DNA from: Colwellia demingiae
GTDB taxonomy: Bacteria > Pseudomonadota > Gammaproteobacteria > Enterobacterales > Alteromonadaceae
NCBI RefSeq assembly: GCF_007954275.1
Contig: NZ_VOLT01000008.1
Span: 62,001 to 126,000, forward strand
Length of the DNA: 64,000 bases
Direction of reading: 5' to 3'
In this document: piece by piece, positions 20,517-29,118 of the stretch
Layout: each line of letters opens with the position of its first letter
Position numbering within the stretch: the first letter of the stretch is position 1
Program-made: the position numbers and the translations under genes
Notes under the pieces: model-generated
Told to the model about the DNA's origin: nothing
Seen by the model: only the letters and a program-made list of their open reading frames with translations
Databases searched by the model: none

Positions 20517-21254
20517 ATGTTAAAAGAATCAAGGTTCAAGGAATCCCCACTAAATGAATCACCGATTAAAAATAACTCCTTAAAAAACTGGCCGGAAATG
20601 GAAAGGCCACGAGAGAAATTAGTCAGTTTAGGTTCGTCAAGTTTAAGTGATGCTGAGTTGTTGGCCATATTTCTTCGCACAGGAGTAAGAGGGTGTAATG
20701 TAGTCGATCTAGCGAGGCAACTATTGACTAGCTTCGGTAGTTTGAGTGCTATATTTTCGGCAAGCCAAGAAGATTTCTGCGCAAGGCATGGACTCGGGAC
20801 GGCAAAGTATGTGCAATTACAAGCCTGTTTAGAAATGTCTAAACGTTATTTGGCAGAGACTATTAAAGAGACAGATTGTTCTTTAACTTCTTCACAAGCG
20901 ACACGAGATTACTTACTCAGTGAGTTGCGCTTAGAAACTCGTGAAATATTTGCTGTGCTTTTTTTAGATAATCAGCATCGAGTCTTAACATTTGAACGAT
21001 TGTTTTTTGGTACCCTTAACGCCGCAGCAGTGTACCCTCGAATTGTGGTAGAACAAGTCCTAAAACATCATGCGGCAGCGGTAATTTTAACTCATAATCA
21101 TCCCTCTGGTGTCGCTGAGGCGAGTCTCGCCGACAAGCAAATAACAGATAAATTAATTCAAGCGCTACAATTGATTGATGTGCGTGTATTAGATCATATT
21201 ATTGTAGCAGGACATCAGTGTTATTCGTTTGCTGAGCATGGAGAGCTTATATAG
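20517..21254 (+). CDS. radC: RadC family JAB/MPN-domain protein
   Basis: RadC proteins have an N-terminal helix-hairpin-helix region and a C-terminal JAMM-type metalloprotease-like domain; their function is unsettled despite the name. In this 245-residue protein the HhH part has [15 protein letters not shown], and the JAMM motif is seen as ILTHNHPSG with a downstream Asp in SLADKQITD. The N terminus has about 20 residues more than E. coli RadC before the conserved [13 protein letters not shown] see no better start. A GGA at 20507-20510 precedes the ATG. In most relatives rpmB follows directly; here three genes intervene. Confidence 0.94.
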   Translation: MLKESRFKESPLNESPIKNNSLKNWPEMERPREKLVSLGSSSLSDAELLAIFLRTGVRGCNVVDLARQLLTSFGSLSAIFSASQEDFCARHGLGTAKYVQLQACLEMSKRYLAETIKETDCSLTSSQATRDYLLSELRLETREIFAVLFLDNQHRVLTFERLFFGTLNAAAVYPRIVVEQVLKHHAAAVILTHNHPSGVAEASLADKQITDKLIQALQLIDVRVLDHIIVAGHQCYSFAEHGELI

Positions 21255-21274
21255 TTTTTTGTGATAAGTATAAA

Positions 21275-21296
21275 AACAGGCAGATAACAGGCAGAT
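21275..21296. repeat. Two tandem 11-bp direct repeats between radC and pilZ
   Basis: AACAGGCAGAT occurs twice head to tail with no gap (21275-21285 and 21286-21296). The repeats mark the left edge of the extra cassette between radC and rpmB. Two copies are too few to call an iteron or centromere array. Confidence 0.5.
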
Positions 21297-21385
21297 AGGT
21301 TGCTAAAAAGCTTAAAGACAATTACTGTTAATAGAGCAAGTTAATAATATTAAAAGTAATAACTAAGAAAAATAAGGATTATCTG

Positions 21386-21697
21386 ATGACAGAAAGTAGT
21401 AGTGATGAGCCGGATCGTCGCCAATCATTTCGTTTAGATATGGAAAAAGAGTTAGTTGATATTATCTGGTCAGATGAACAAGGTAAAGAGCACAGTAAGA
21501 AAATAGCTTGTCTTGATTTTTCTCGTGGTGGGTTAAAGATTGATTGTGATCAGCTTTTACCTTTGCAATCCCCAGTAACAATCGTGTTTAAATCGGCTAG
21601 TGCCAGCAGTCAAAAACTTTATGGCAAGGTGTTGCGATGCATTAAGCAAGAAAATGGCTGGTATGAAGTTGCATTGACATTAGATCGCAATGACTAA
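21386..21697 (+). CDS. PilZ domain protein, probable cyclic di-GMP receptor
   Basis: This is a stand-alone PilZ domain of 103 residues. Both ligand-binding signatures are present: RRQSFR (RxxxR) near residue 11-16 and DFSRGGLKI (D/NxSxxG) near residue 48-56. It is therefore expected to bind cyclic di-GMP and pass the signal to a partner protein. It lies 134 bases before a ParA-type gene on the same strand and inside the otherwise conserved radC-rpmB interval. Whether it works with ParA is inference. Confidence 0.88.
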   Translation: MTESSSDEPDRRQSFRLDMEKELVDIIWSDEQGKEHSKKIACLDFSRGGLKIDCDQLLPLQSPVTIVFKSASASSQKLYGKVLRCIKQENGWYEVALTLDRND

Positions 21698-21776
21698 TGT
21701 TACCAACAGAACTGATGCTTATATCAAGTGAAATTATAGTTCATTGAAATTGACCATAACTTGGTAAATCGTAGAT

Positions 21777-21794
21777 TGCAGCTATAGCGCTGCA
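21777..21794. promoter_or_regulatory. Inverted repeat upstream of the ParA-type gene
   Basis: TGCAGC (21777-21782) and GCTGCA (21789-21794) form a perfect 6-bp inverted repeat with a 6-base centre, 37 bases before the start codon. It could be bound by the ribbon-helix-helix protein encoded downstream, as in ParA/RHH autoregulation. This is inference. Confidence 0.4.
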
Positions 21795-21830
21795 GCACGT
21801 TAATTTGATAGTAGTAAAGGATAAAAGGGT

Positions 21831-22499
21831 ATGATGATTTTAGTGGGTGGCGAAAAAGGTGGCAGTGGCAAAAGTTGTTTGGCACAGAATCTAGCCGTAT
21901 ATTTCGCCCGAAATAAGAAAGCAATTGTCTTAATGGTTGATTGTGATCCTCAAAGAACAACGTCTGATTGGATACAAGCAAGAAATGGTGATCCATCTCT
22001 ACCCGCAATTAATTGTATTCAACTGTATGGAAAAATTCGTAATGACTTACTGAGTCTAGTGCAACACTATGATTATGTAATTGTCGATTGTGGTGGGCAA
22101 GATAACCTCGCCTTGCGAGCAGCTATGTCAGTTGCTGATCATGTAATTATCCCCTTAAGACCCAAAAGACGAGATTTAAAAACAGTCCCCCATATGGAAG
22201 ATATGCTCAGTACTTGCAAAATGGTGAACCCGAAAATGATAGCTTCTTTTGTTATCACTCAATGCCCTTCATTACCAAACCAAATGGGTAGGATACTTGA
22301 GGCAAAAGAGGTCTGCAGATCTTATGGTATTAATGTTTTAGATGCCATAACCTATAATCGTAATATTTATGATGATAGTGAAGAACAGGGTTCTTCTGTT
22401 ATTGAATTAGACCCTACAGGTAAAGCTGCCCAAGAGATGTTCAATATTGCCGAGGAATTACTGGCGATGGAACCGGATAATTCTCATGAGTTTAACTGA
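21831..22499 (+). CDS. ParA/MinD-family ATPase
   Basis: The 222-residue protein has the deviant Walker A motif GGEKGGSGKS with the signature first Lys, a Walker A' segment MVDCDPQRTTSDW, and Walker B VIVDCGGQDN. These mark the ParA group, which moves DNA or protein cargo by ATP-driven gradients on the nucleoid or at the pole. It lacks an N-terminal DNA-binding domain, so it is of the small plasmid/orphan type. The next gene overlaps it by 14 bases and encodes a ribbon-helix-helix protein, the usual partner of small ParA proteins. ATG codons at 21831 and 21834 are both possible. It is not the chromosome-partition ParA next to gidB. Confidence 0.9.
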   Translation: MMILVGGEKGGSGKSCLAQNLAVYFARNKKAIVLMVDCDPQRTTSDWIQARNGDPSLPAINCIQLYGKIRNDLLSLVQHYDYVIVDCGGQDNLALRAAMSVADHVIIPLRPKRRDLKTVPHMEDMLSTCKMVNPKMIASFVITQCPSLPNQMGRILEAKEVCRSYGINVLDAITYNRNIYDDSEEQGSSVIELDPTGKAAQEMFNIAEELLAMEPDNSHEFN

Positions 22500-22923
22500 T
22501 TTAAAGAAAGGTAAAGCTAACAAAGCAAAAAAGAGAAACTTCACCATTGATGAGTTTATTTCCGATGCTGAAAATTACGCAAAAGGTGCGCCTGAAATTG
22601 TTAGCGAGTTAGCCAACAATGGACACGCGGGTCATAAACTTAATCTCAAACAAGCGATTAGTGAAGCTAAGCGTTATGTTGAAATGACTGAAATAGAACA
22701 CCAGCAAGCGGGAGAAGTCAAAGCAGGTGTTAGAGCTAGAGTTGTTAAACCTTTTAGGCGAGCAACATTTACGCTAAGTGAAGAAGCGATAGAACAGTTA
22801 CAAGGTTTATCTGAAGGTTCAGACTTAGCTAAGTCACATATATTGCGTATTCTGATTGATGAATTGTGTAATAAAGAACAAAATGAACAATTGAAGAAAT
22901 TATTGCAATCAGGAATCGGTTGA
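22486..22923 (+). CDS. Ribbon-helix-helix protein, likely ParA partner
   Basis: The 145-residue protein has a basic N terminus (LKKGKANKAKKRN), a middle helical region, and a C-terminal segment RRATFTLSEEAIEQLQGL followed by AKSHILRILIDEL. This fits a ribbon-helix-helix fold: one strand, then two helices. Small ParA systems of the ParA/ParG or ParA/ParB-RHH type pair an ATPase with such a protein. I chose the ATG at 22486, which overlaps the ParA gene by 14 bases; an upstream in-frame ATG at 22447 would overlap more and lacks a site. Function as centromere binder or repressor is inferred, not shown. Confidence 0.75.
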   Translation: MSLTDLKKGKANKAKKRNFTIDEFISDAENYAKGAPEIVSELANNGHAGHKLNLKQAISEAKRYVEMTEIEHQQAGEVKAGVRARVVKPFRRATFTLSEEAIEQLQGLSEGSDLAKSHILRILIDELCNKEQNEQLKKLLQSGIG

Positions 22924-23096
22924 TTGTTTAAATTTTGTTGGCTTTTTACTCTTGAAATAGACAAAATTTAGTCGAAAGCTTACCATTCAAGTGAATTTTA
23001 TCTTTGTATTCCCTACTTAACTATATGAAAAAATTTGATAAATACTGTTTTTTTAGTATTTTCTTATTAAGACTAGTATTCGTTATTCAGTTTCTC

Positions 23097-23143
23097 TATA
23101 ATATGCCACCTTTTTCAGGATCCCGAGACGACGGTCTTGGGGA
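23097..23143 (+). promoter_or_regulatory. rpmB leader: -10-like box and hairpin
   Basis: TATAAT at 23097-23102 may be the -10 box of the rpmB-rpmG promoter. CCCGAGAC and GTCTTGGG (23122-23139) form an 8-bp stem with a GACG loop and one G-U pair, placed in the leader about 40 bases before rpmB. No T run follows, so it is not a plain terminator. Confidence 0.4.
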
Positions 23144-23182
23144 ACAAATAGCTCGAGCTGAAATTAATATTGGAGTACTCAC

Positions 23183-23419
23183 ATGTCTAAAATTTGCCAA
23201 GTAACAGGCAAAGTGCCAATGGTTGGAAACAACCGTTCTCACGCAAGAAACGCGACTCGTCGTCGTTTTTTACCTAACCTTCAATCTCACCGTTTTTGGG
23301 TTGAGAGTGAAAATCGTTTCGTTAAATTACGTTTAACTCCGAAAGGAATGCGTATTATCGATAAAAAAGGTATTGATGTAGTCTTAACTGACATCCGTGC
23401 CCGTGGCGAAAAAGTTTAA
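23183..23419 (+). CDS. rpmB: 50S ribosomal protein L28
   Basis: L28 is a structural protein of the large subunit. The 78-residue length and sequence ([17 protein letters not shown], then [16 protein letters not shown] and RGEKV at the end) match the bacterial family. GGAG lies eight bases before the ATG. rpmG follows after 24 bases. Confidence 0.98.
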   Translation: MSKICQVTGKVPMVGNNRSHARNATRRRFLPNLQSHRFWVESENRFVKLRLTPKGMRIIDKKGIDVVLTDIRARGEKV

Positions 23420-23443
23420 TAACTTTATTTTAAGGAAATTATT

Positions 23444-23599
23444 ATGCGCGATAAAATTCGTTTAGTTTCTAGTGCTGGTACTGGTCATTTTTATACTACA
23501 GATAAGAATAAAAAGACTATGCCTGAAAAAATGGAAATCAAAAAGTTTGATCCAACCATTCGTAAGCACGTAATCTATAAAGAAGCTAAAATTAAGTAA
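23444..23599 (+). CDS. rpmG: 50S ribosomal protein L33
   Basis: The 51-residue protein starts [19 protein letters not shown] and ends with [19 protein letters not shown], matching L33. It has no cysteines, so it is the zinc-free form. AAGGA lies a few bases before the ATG, and a terminator follows the stop codon. Confidence 0.98.
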   Translation: MRDKIRLVSSAGTGHFYTTDKNKKTMPEKMEIKKFDPTIRKHVIYKEAKIK

Positions 23600-23614
23600 T
23601 TAATTTTATTTTTA

Positions 23615-23643
23615 TAAAAAACCCGGTTTTACCGGGTTTTTTT
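23615..23643 (+). terminator. Terminator after rpmG
   Basis: AAACCCGG and CCGGGTTT form the stem with a TTTTA loop, followed by a T run, 16 bases after the rpmG stop codon. Confidence 0.95.
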
Positions 23644-23755
23644 ATGTCTGAAAAAAGGTATTAAACACATATACCTTTGTATCATAGCTGTTATTCGCGC
23701 TATTCAATGAAAATTTCAGTATGATATCTTTACTCGATTTATTGGAATTATTTGT

Positions 23756-24256
23756 ATGAAATTATCTCGGACCGGCTGGAACAACGTCATTATTTTTTCA
23801 GTTATGACTATAATTTTATTAATCAACGCGACCAACGATAAGCTTTTTCCTAATGAAGAAAGCGGTAACAATGGTGAGCGATTAATTTTGCCACAGCATG
23901 GTGTTATTTTAACGCTAGCGATTGATTTTTCAGAAAGCCAACGTGTGTTATTAGAACGCGTTGGTCGTAGTTGGCAATTAACCGCTAAAGGTATAATGCT
24001 GGAAAAAACGGAACAGCAGATTGAGCAGATGATGTTTGCTTGGCAACAGAGTAGCGGCTTAGTACAGGCAGCTGAAATTATGATTGATAGTGCTCAAGGT
24101 GTTGCAGTAAAAATTGCATTGGCTGGTGAATCACAGGTAAGAACCTTTATATTATACCCATTAGACGATCAATTATTAGTTTATCAGCAACAAGATAATA
24201 TTTGGTTAGCACTACCTGCAACCTTAGCCCAACAACTATTACCTGTTAGTTTGTAA
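23756..24256 (+). CDS. Predicted membrane-anchored protein of unknown function
   Basis: I do not recognise a named family. The 166-residue protein has one N-terminal membrane anchor (residues ~10-25, VIIFSVMTIILLINA), and the remainder is predicted to lie in the periplasm as a mostly beta domain (GVILTLAIDFSESQRVLLERVG, shown in part, and ERVGRSWQLTAKG). It lies between rpmG and mutM on the same strand and 63 bases before mutM, so it may share its transcript. Confidence 0.75.
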   Translation: MKLSRTGWNNVIIFSVMTIILLINATNDKLFPNEESGNNGERLILPQHGVILTLAIDFSESQRVLLERVGRSWQLTAKGIMLEKTEQQIEQMMFAWQQSSGLVQAAEIMIDSAQGVAVKIALAGESQVRTFILYPLDDQLLVYQQQDNIWLALPATLAQQLLPVSL

Positions 24257-24319
24257 CGTTCTGATTCAAAGTAATACCAATTGAAATAATAGTTACAATT
24301 GTATCCACGAGAAGAGATT

Positions 24320-25135
24320 ATGCCAGAATTACCAGAAGTAGAAGTGTGCCGCTTAGGTATAAGCCCTCATGTGATTGCTCAGGAAGTCAGTGAGGTGATT
24401 ATTCGTAATGGACGCTTACGATGGCCTATCCCAGAAGAAGTCTGTTCTGTTGTTGGTTTACCTGTGCTTAAAGTTGATCGGCGTGCAAAGTATCTGTTAT
24501 TACGTTTTTCAACAGGAACTTTATTATTGCATTTAGGTATGTCTGGTACCATTAGGGTAATTGAACAAGATACCCCTGTAGCTAAACATGACCACTTCGA
24601 TCTAGTTTTTAAACATGGCAAGAGTTTGCGATTGAATGATCCTCGGCGCTTCGGTGCGGTGTTATGGTTAGCTAATGATGAAGATGAACTCGGCTTATTA
24701 GCGAAATTAGGACCAGAACCATTAAGTGATGATTTTGCTGAGGGCTACTTGTTTAATAAAGCAAAAAATCGCAAAGTACCTATCAAAACTTTTTTAATGA
24801 ATAACCATGTCGTGGTAGGAGTCGGTAATATCTATGCTAACGAAGCACTGTTTCAAGCGGGGATTTTACCTACAGCGAAAGCAAAAGATATTGATGAAAG
24901 CCGGATGAACAGTTTAACGACTATTATAAAAAAAGTGCTGAATGCTGCCATTGCACAAGGCGGCGCTACGCTTAAGGATTTCACCCAAGCCGATGGTCGG
25001 CCTGGTTATTTTGCCCAATCACTTATGGTATACGGTCGAGCAGGAGAAGCCTGTGTGACTTGCCAAACAAAATTACAGGAAATTAGACAGTCTAATCGTA
25101 GCTCTGTTTTTTGTCCTAGCTGTCAACAAGATTAA
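24320..25135 (+). CDS. mutM: Formamidopyrimidine-DNA glycosylase
   Basis: MutM (Fpg) removes 8-oxoguanine and ring-opened purines and nicks the abasic site. The catalytic N terminus is MPELPEVE, with Pro2 the nucleophile and Glu3 catalytic. Lys in RRAKYLLL and the VGVGNIYANEAL helix-two-turn-helix are present. The C-terminal zinc finger has CVTC and CPSC with an Arg (NRSSVF) in the lesion-recognition loop. The start is set at the ATG of MPELPEVE because Pro2 must be exposed; a longer frame has seven further upstream codons. It converges on coaD with a 3-base gap, as in E. coli. Confidence 0.97.
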   Translation: MPELPEVEVCRLGISPHVIAQEVSEVIIRNGRLRWPIPEEVCSVVGLPVLKVDRRAKYLLLRFSTGTLLLHLGMSGTIRVIEQDTPVAKHDHFDLVFKHGKSLRLNDPRRFGAVLWLANDEDELGLLAKLGPEPLSDDFAEGYLFNKAKNRKVPIKTFLMNNHVVVGVGNIYANEALFQAGILPTAKAKDIDESRMNSLTTIIKKVLNAAIAQGGATLKDFTQADGRPGYFAQSLMVYGRAGEACVTCQTKLQEIRQSNRSSVFCPSCQQD

Positions 25136-25138
25136 TCC

Positions 25139-25615
<477 letters not shown>

Positions 25616-25848
25616 TTATTATATTTTTAACGGTTGTTAACTGTCATTGTAATGGGATAAGTAACGAACTGACAAGTATTTATGCTTTCAATTTTGCTGC
25701 TAAGTCATCGATAATCAACAAAATTGAATAATTAATCACAAAAAAAAGCAAAAAAACCTAAAGTATTTACTCAAAACACTTTATATATACTGAATTTTGA
25801 TAGTATTATTGAGCTAGTTTTAATCAAATCAAATTAAGAAGTAGCTGC

Positions 25849-26505
25849 ATGAAAACCCGTGATAAAATAATCCAAGCCAGTATTGAATTATTTAATGAGC
25901 AAGGAGAGCGTAATGTTACCACTAATCATATCGCTGCTCACTTAGCCATTAGCCCTGGTAATCTGTATTATCATTTCCGTAATAAAGAAGACATTATTTT
26001 ATCTATTTACGAAGAGTATGCACGTAGCTTGCTATTAGAGACCTTGCCAAAGGTCTCTTCGGAAGTAAAACCATTAGATTCACTTGTTTTGTATATGGAT
26101 TCTGTTTTTCAAACTACAATGAAATTTCGCTTCTTCTATAGCAATCTACCTGTGCTATTGGATAAAAATCCGATTTTGCGGGAAAAATATGTTGAAGTGC
26201 AACAGTCTATCTCAGAGCGAGTTAGTCAATTGCTTATTTCATTAAGAGCTGCTGATTATATTGACTTTAGTGATGATGAATTGGCTGATATTGTCAGTAT
26301 TTTACGTCTTATTAATACGTTTTGGGTTAGTTTTCATCAAACTCAGACCATAGTGAATGAAGTTAATGACTCAGTATTCTACCAGGGTGTACTTAAAATA
26401 TTAGTTATCTTACGTCCGTATACTAAAGCACATGCAATTAGTGAACTGAATCACGCTCGTGATGTGTACCAGCAAAGATATCGTGAAGAGGTAGAAACAG
26501 CTTAG
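25849..26505 (+). CDS. TetR family transcriptional regulator
   Basis: The 218-residue protein has an N-terminal TetR HTH: IIQASIELFNEQGERNVTT, HIAAHLAISPGNLYYHF and RNKEDIILSIYEEY. The C-terminal domain (FRFFYSNLPVLLDKNPILREKY) resembles the group of TetR regulators with a PF13972-type ligand domain; I give that with moderate confidence. It converges with the SprA-type gene. No divergent target gene is present: coaD upstream is on the other strand with 239 bases between. Confidence 0.9.
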   Translation: MKTRDKIIQASIELFNEQGERNVTTNHIAAHLAISPGNLYYHFRNKEDIILSIYEEYARSLLLETLPKVSSEVKPLDSLVLYMDSVFQTTMKFRFFYSNLPVLLDKNPILREKYVEVQQSISERVSQLLISLRAADYIDFSDDELADIVSILRLINTFWVSFHQTQTIVNEVNDSVFYQGVLKILVILRPYTKAHAISELNHARDVYQQRYREEVETA

Positions 26506-26521
26506 TTGTTATTAAGCTGTT
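26496..26521. terminator. Bidirectional hairpin overlapping two convergent stop codons
   Basis: AACAGCTTA (26496-26504) pairs with TAAGCTGTT (26513-26521). The stop codons of the rightward TetR gene and the leftward SprA-type gene both fall within or beside the stem. T-rich sequence follows on the right. Confidence 0.6.
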
Positions 26522-27540
26522 ATTTTGAATTGAAAGTTATCAGGTTTTTCATAACCTTGGCTGACATTGAAGTAAAAATTTCCGATTCGTTGTGCTCGCT
26601 GTTGTACCTCATTCGTTTGTACAAACTCTATACTTTGATTCGAAGCTAGCTTTTGATTTGATGAACTAGAGGTAATAGCTTCTTGTGCCGATAATGTTTG
26701 ATTAATTAATGCATCAAACTCATTACTTTTATCATTATGATTATCATAAGGTATGGTGGGAGTAGTTTTGATGTTCAGATTATTATCTGTCGGGTCTGAT
26801 TGAGTTGTCTTATTACTTTTGAGTGCCAATAGCTCAGATTGTGCAGCGAGAATATTTTGTGCTGCACTAGCGGCTACCCGAGTATCTTGTGTTGATGGAT
26901 TCGTAGGAGCCAATGCTGCAGCGTGTATTTTTTGCATCTTAATTATAGTTGCTTGTGGGTCACCTGCTACGTTGCTTAAATCTACTGCAACCTCACCATC
27001 CGTTACATATTTTTTTCCGTCAGGGCCAATTTCAAAAGTATATGAAGGTGAGCCTGTGGCGGCACCACCTGCTGTTGCGTGAGCTAACTCATGCGTTCTG
27101 ACTTCTTTATCTCTTTGTTGCAACTGAGTAATAATTTTTTCGTCAGCGTGTACTTGTTTGCTGTTTTTGTCAGCTATATCATTATCTGATGTACTGCTGT
27201 TAGTGTTCGAATGTTGGTCTTCTTGGTTTTGCTGAGAGCTCTGTTCGTCTTGCTGAGATTTACCTTGTTGATTGCCTTGCTGATTTTCTTGCTCAGAAAT
27301 AGAGCTAGCAGCATGTTCTGCTTGTTTTCTTAAATTAGCAAAATCGACTTGTTCGTTTGCTTGAGCAGGTGTACGAGCTCGATCTTTATCTGAAGCGACA
27401 CCTTTTTCAGCTGCGGATGGATTGGTCGCGGCAACTTGGGTGATAATTTCTCGTTGATGATTCTCACGACGTAAGCCTTCCGTAGGCGGATTGACTACGG
27501 TGGCTAGGGGTAAGTTTGCTGTATGCGGGGTAATATTCAT
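26512..27540 (-). CDS. SprA-related putative metalloprotease
   Basis: The 342-residue protein contains the zincin motif HELAHA in VRTHELAHATAGG, followed by the family phrase YTFEIGPDGKKYVTDGEV and VDLSNVAGDPQATI. This matches the SprA-related family (also called CJM1_0395 family), whose function is poorly known. Residues ~70-125 are low-complexity, rich in Gln, Ser, Asn and Asp (QQGNQQGKSQQDEQSSQQ). There is no signal peptide or membrane helix. A small gene with a rod-protein-like C terminus lies 12 bases upstream and is probably cotranscribed. The substrate is unknown. Confidence 0.82.
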   Translation of the reverse strand: MNITPHTANLPLATVVNPPTEGLRRENHQREIITQVAATNPSAAEKGVASDKDRARTPAQANEQVDFANLRKQAEHAASSISEQENQQGNQQGKSQQDEQSSQQNQEDQHSNTNSSTSDNDIADKNSKQVHADEKIITQLQQRDKEVRTHELAHATAGGAATGSPSYTFEIGPDGKKYVTDGEVAVDLSNVAGDPQATIIKMQKIHAAALAPTNPSTQDTRVAASAAQNILAAQSELLALKSNKTTQSDPTDNNLNIKTTPTIPYDNHNDKSNEFDALINQTLSAQEAITSSSSNQKLASNQSIEFVQTNEVQQRAQRIGNFYFNVSQGYEKPDNFQFKITA

Positions 27541-27552
27541 GATGAAATATTA

Positions 27553-27855
27553 TTAGGCGGTTACATCAAGTAGGGTGCCGAGTGAATCATCAGCACTTTT
27601 AATTACTTCTGTTGAAGCTTTCGCTTGATACTCAGCCACTTTCAAATTGACTATCGCTTGGTTTAAATCAGGCAATTCTATATTGTTACTTGGATTGCTT
27701 ACCTCAGTGTTAACCTCAACATTATTGGCAGGGTTCTTTAGCGGCTCATCACTCAAAGTAGTACTGGCGACAATATCCGCAGCAGCTTGATCAGCTGTTG
27801 CTCTCGCATTTTGTAAACCTTGTAAACCTGAATTCATTGCAGATGGTATTTCCAC
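27553..27855 (-). CDS. Small protein with flagellar-rod-like ends
   Basis: The 100-residue protein starts MEIPSAMNSGLQGLQNARATADQAAADI and ends DLNQAIVNLKVAEYQAKASTEVIKSADDSLGTLLD (both shown only as anchors: SGLQGLQNAR and VIKSADDSLGTLLD). These resemble the N- and C-terminal helices of flagellar rod and hook proteins such as FlgC, which pair into a coiled coil. The middle is short and low-complexity. No flagellar gene is nearby. It precedes the SprA-type gene by 12 bases. Placement in the rod-protein superfamily is inference. Confidence 0.65.
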   Translation of the reverse strand: MEIPSAMNSGLQGLQNARATADQAAADIVASTTLSDEPLKNPANNVEVNTEVSNPSNNIELPDLNQAIVNLKVAEYQAKASTEVIKSADDSLGTLLDVTA

Positions 27856-27934
27856 AGGTAAGCCTCTATTGTCAATAAGCTACATTGGTTAATTATTAAT
27901 CTAAACAACAAAAAAGTAAAGGTGAAATTACCTG

Positions 27935-28201
27935 TATACCCGCTCCACTTAAAGATGCTCGTTTCAGGAAGTCTGAGCGACTCATAATCAAGGCGCATTT
28001 TTTTATTAAGGGTCATTCCCTTAAAAAGAAATGTAACGCAGAGTATGGTTTGCTCAGCCTTCCCCAAGGGGCTGGTTTATAAACGCTTTATGCTACGTTA
28101 TTGATTTCGACAATAGAATAACTATTCTCTTCAATCAATGCCTTGCCTAAAGGCGTTTCTAATGCCAGCTGGATCATGCATCTTCAAGTGGAACGGGTAT
28201 A
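27935..28201. mobile_element. MITE-like element, copy A (267 bp)
   Basis: The left end TATACCCGCTCCACTTAAAG (27935-) is the inverse of the right end, which reads GCATCTTCAAGTGGAACGGG up to 28201; about 24 bases pair with few mismatches. The same element occurs at 52951-53216 in the same orientation, with long shared segments such as ATGCTACGTTATTGATTTCG and TTAAGGGTNATTCCCTTAA. It encodes no transposase and has internal hairpins (TTAAGGG/CCCTTAA, AGAATA/TATTCT). Short antisense frames within it are not real genes. It occupies most of the 370-base gap between the rod-like gene and bioH. Confidence 0.8.
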
Positions 28202-28225
28202 TATAAGGCAACCTCGTTTATGATG

Positions 28226-29047
28226 TTAGTTAAAGTGTGAATCAAGCCAAACGACTAATACCTGATAAAAATCATCAAGGTGAGAAATAAATGGTGCATG
28301 GGAAGCATTAGCAAATAAGTGTTGGTCACTATTGGGCGCTAAATAACTAATTTTTTCGATCACTTCTTTGGGTACTAAGCTATCGTTATGTCCGTATAAC
28401 CGTAGAAGAGGTTGCTTGATTTTTGATAAGTGTTGTCGGAGATCACAGTGACTTAATAAGGCGAGTGAGTCAGCTAAAGTTTGCTGACTAGGGAGAGTAT
28501 GCGCCATTACTAACTGGGTAATTAGTTTTAAGTCTTGTCGGATATGAGGGCTGCCCATTGCTTGAATCTTTAAAAATCCACTAATTGTTTTCGCAGTATC
28601 TTGCGCCAATTGTTTATGAAAGCTCTCTAATACATTCTCTTTTATACCCGGCCAGTTATCTATCGGTTGTTCGACAAAATACGGACTACTGGCAACAGTA
28701 ATTGATGCTAATACTTTTCCTGGGTACTTAAGAGACATTTCCGTCGCAATTAAGCCGCCTAATGACCAACCAAGGTAAATGGCCGGTTGGTCAATTACTT
28801 GGTCGATATGGTGGCAAATATTTGCTAGTGAGTAAGGTTTTATATCAACAGCACTATTGATACCAAAGCCTGGTAGATCAATGGTTATGAGTTGGTAGTT
28901 ATTCTCGTTGTTTGCATGGAATAATTCTAACAGAGGTTGCCAAACACCTGAATTTAACCCCCAACCATGAAGGAGGACAATAGGAATTACATTTTTTTTG
29001 AGTGTATTATTAGGAGAAAATGTGGAAAATTTTAAGCTTTTTGCCAT
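28226..29047 (-). CDS. bioH: Pimeloyl-ACP methyl ester esterase BioH
   Basis: BioH removes the methyl group from pimeloyl-ACP methyl ester to end the pimelate stage of biotin synthesis. The 273-residue protein is an alpha/beta hydrolase with the oxyanion region LLHGWGLNSGVW, nucleophile elbow GWSLGG, the Asp in LYGHNDSLVP and the His in ANASHAPFISH. The divergent comF gene and nearby nfuA match the E. coli bioH-gntX-nfuA neighbourhood, which supports the symbol over a general hydrolase. Confidence 0.9.
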   Translation of the reverse strand: MAKSLKFSTFSPNNTLKKNVIPIVLLHGWGLNSGVWQPLLELFHANNENNYQLITIDLPGFGINSAVDIKPYSLANICHHIDQVIDQPAIYLGWSLGGLIATEMSLKYPGKVLASITVASSPYFVEQPIDNWPGIKENVLESFHKQLAQDTAKTISGFLKIQAMGSPHIRQDLKLITQLVMAHTLPSQQTLADSLALLSHCDLRQHLSKIKQPLLRLYGHNDSLVPKEVIEKISYLAPNSDQHLFANASHAPFISHLDDFYQVLVVWLDSHFN

Positions 29048-29118
29048 GCTTATTACTGCACTATAATTATCATGGTATTAGTTTATATCATATTGGATGA
29101 TAGCAAAAGGTAAGCAAT

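Noticed and set aside
21831..22923. The ParA-RHH pair as the chromosomal parAB locus
   Set aside because: There is no ParB with a KorB/ParB nuclease-like domain, no gidA/gidB neighbourhood and no parS sequence; the ATPase is of the small orphan type.
23004..23204. Frame of 66 codons before rpmB
   Set aside because: It runs through the promoter and leader of rpmB, overlaps its start in another frame and has no ribosome-binding site.
27834..28067. Antisense frame of 77 codons across MITE copy A
   Set aside because: A similar frame occurs in copy B (52739-53062) because the elements share sequence. It has no ribosome-binding site and its flanks differ in the two copies.
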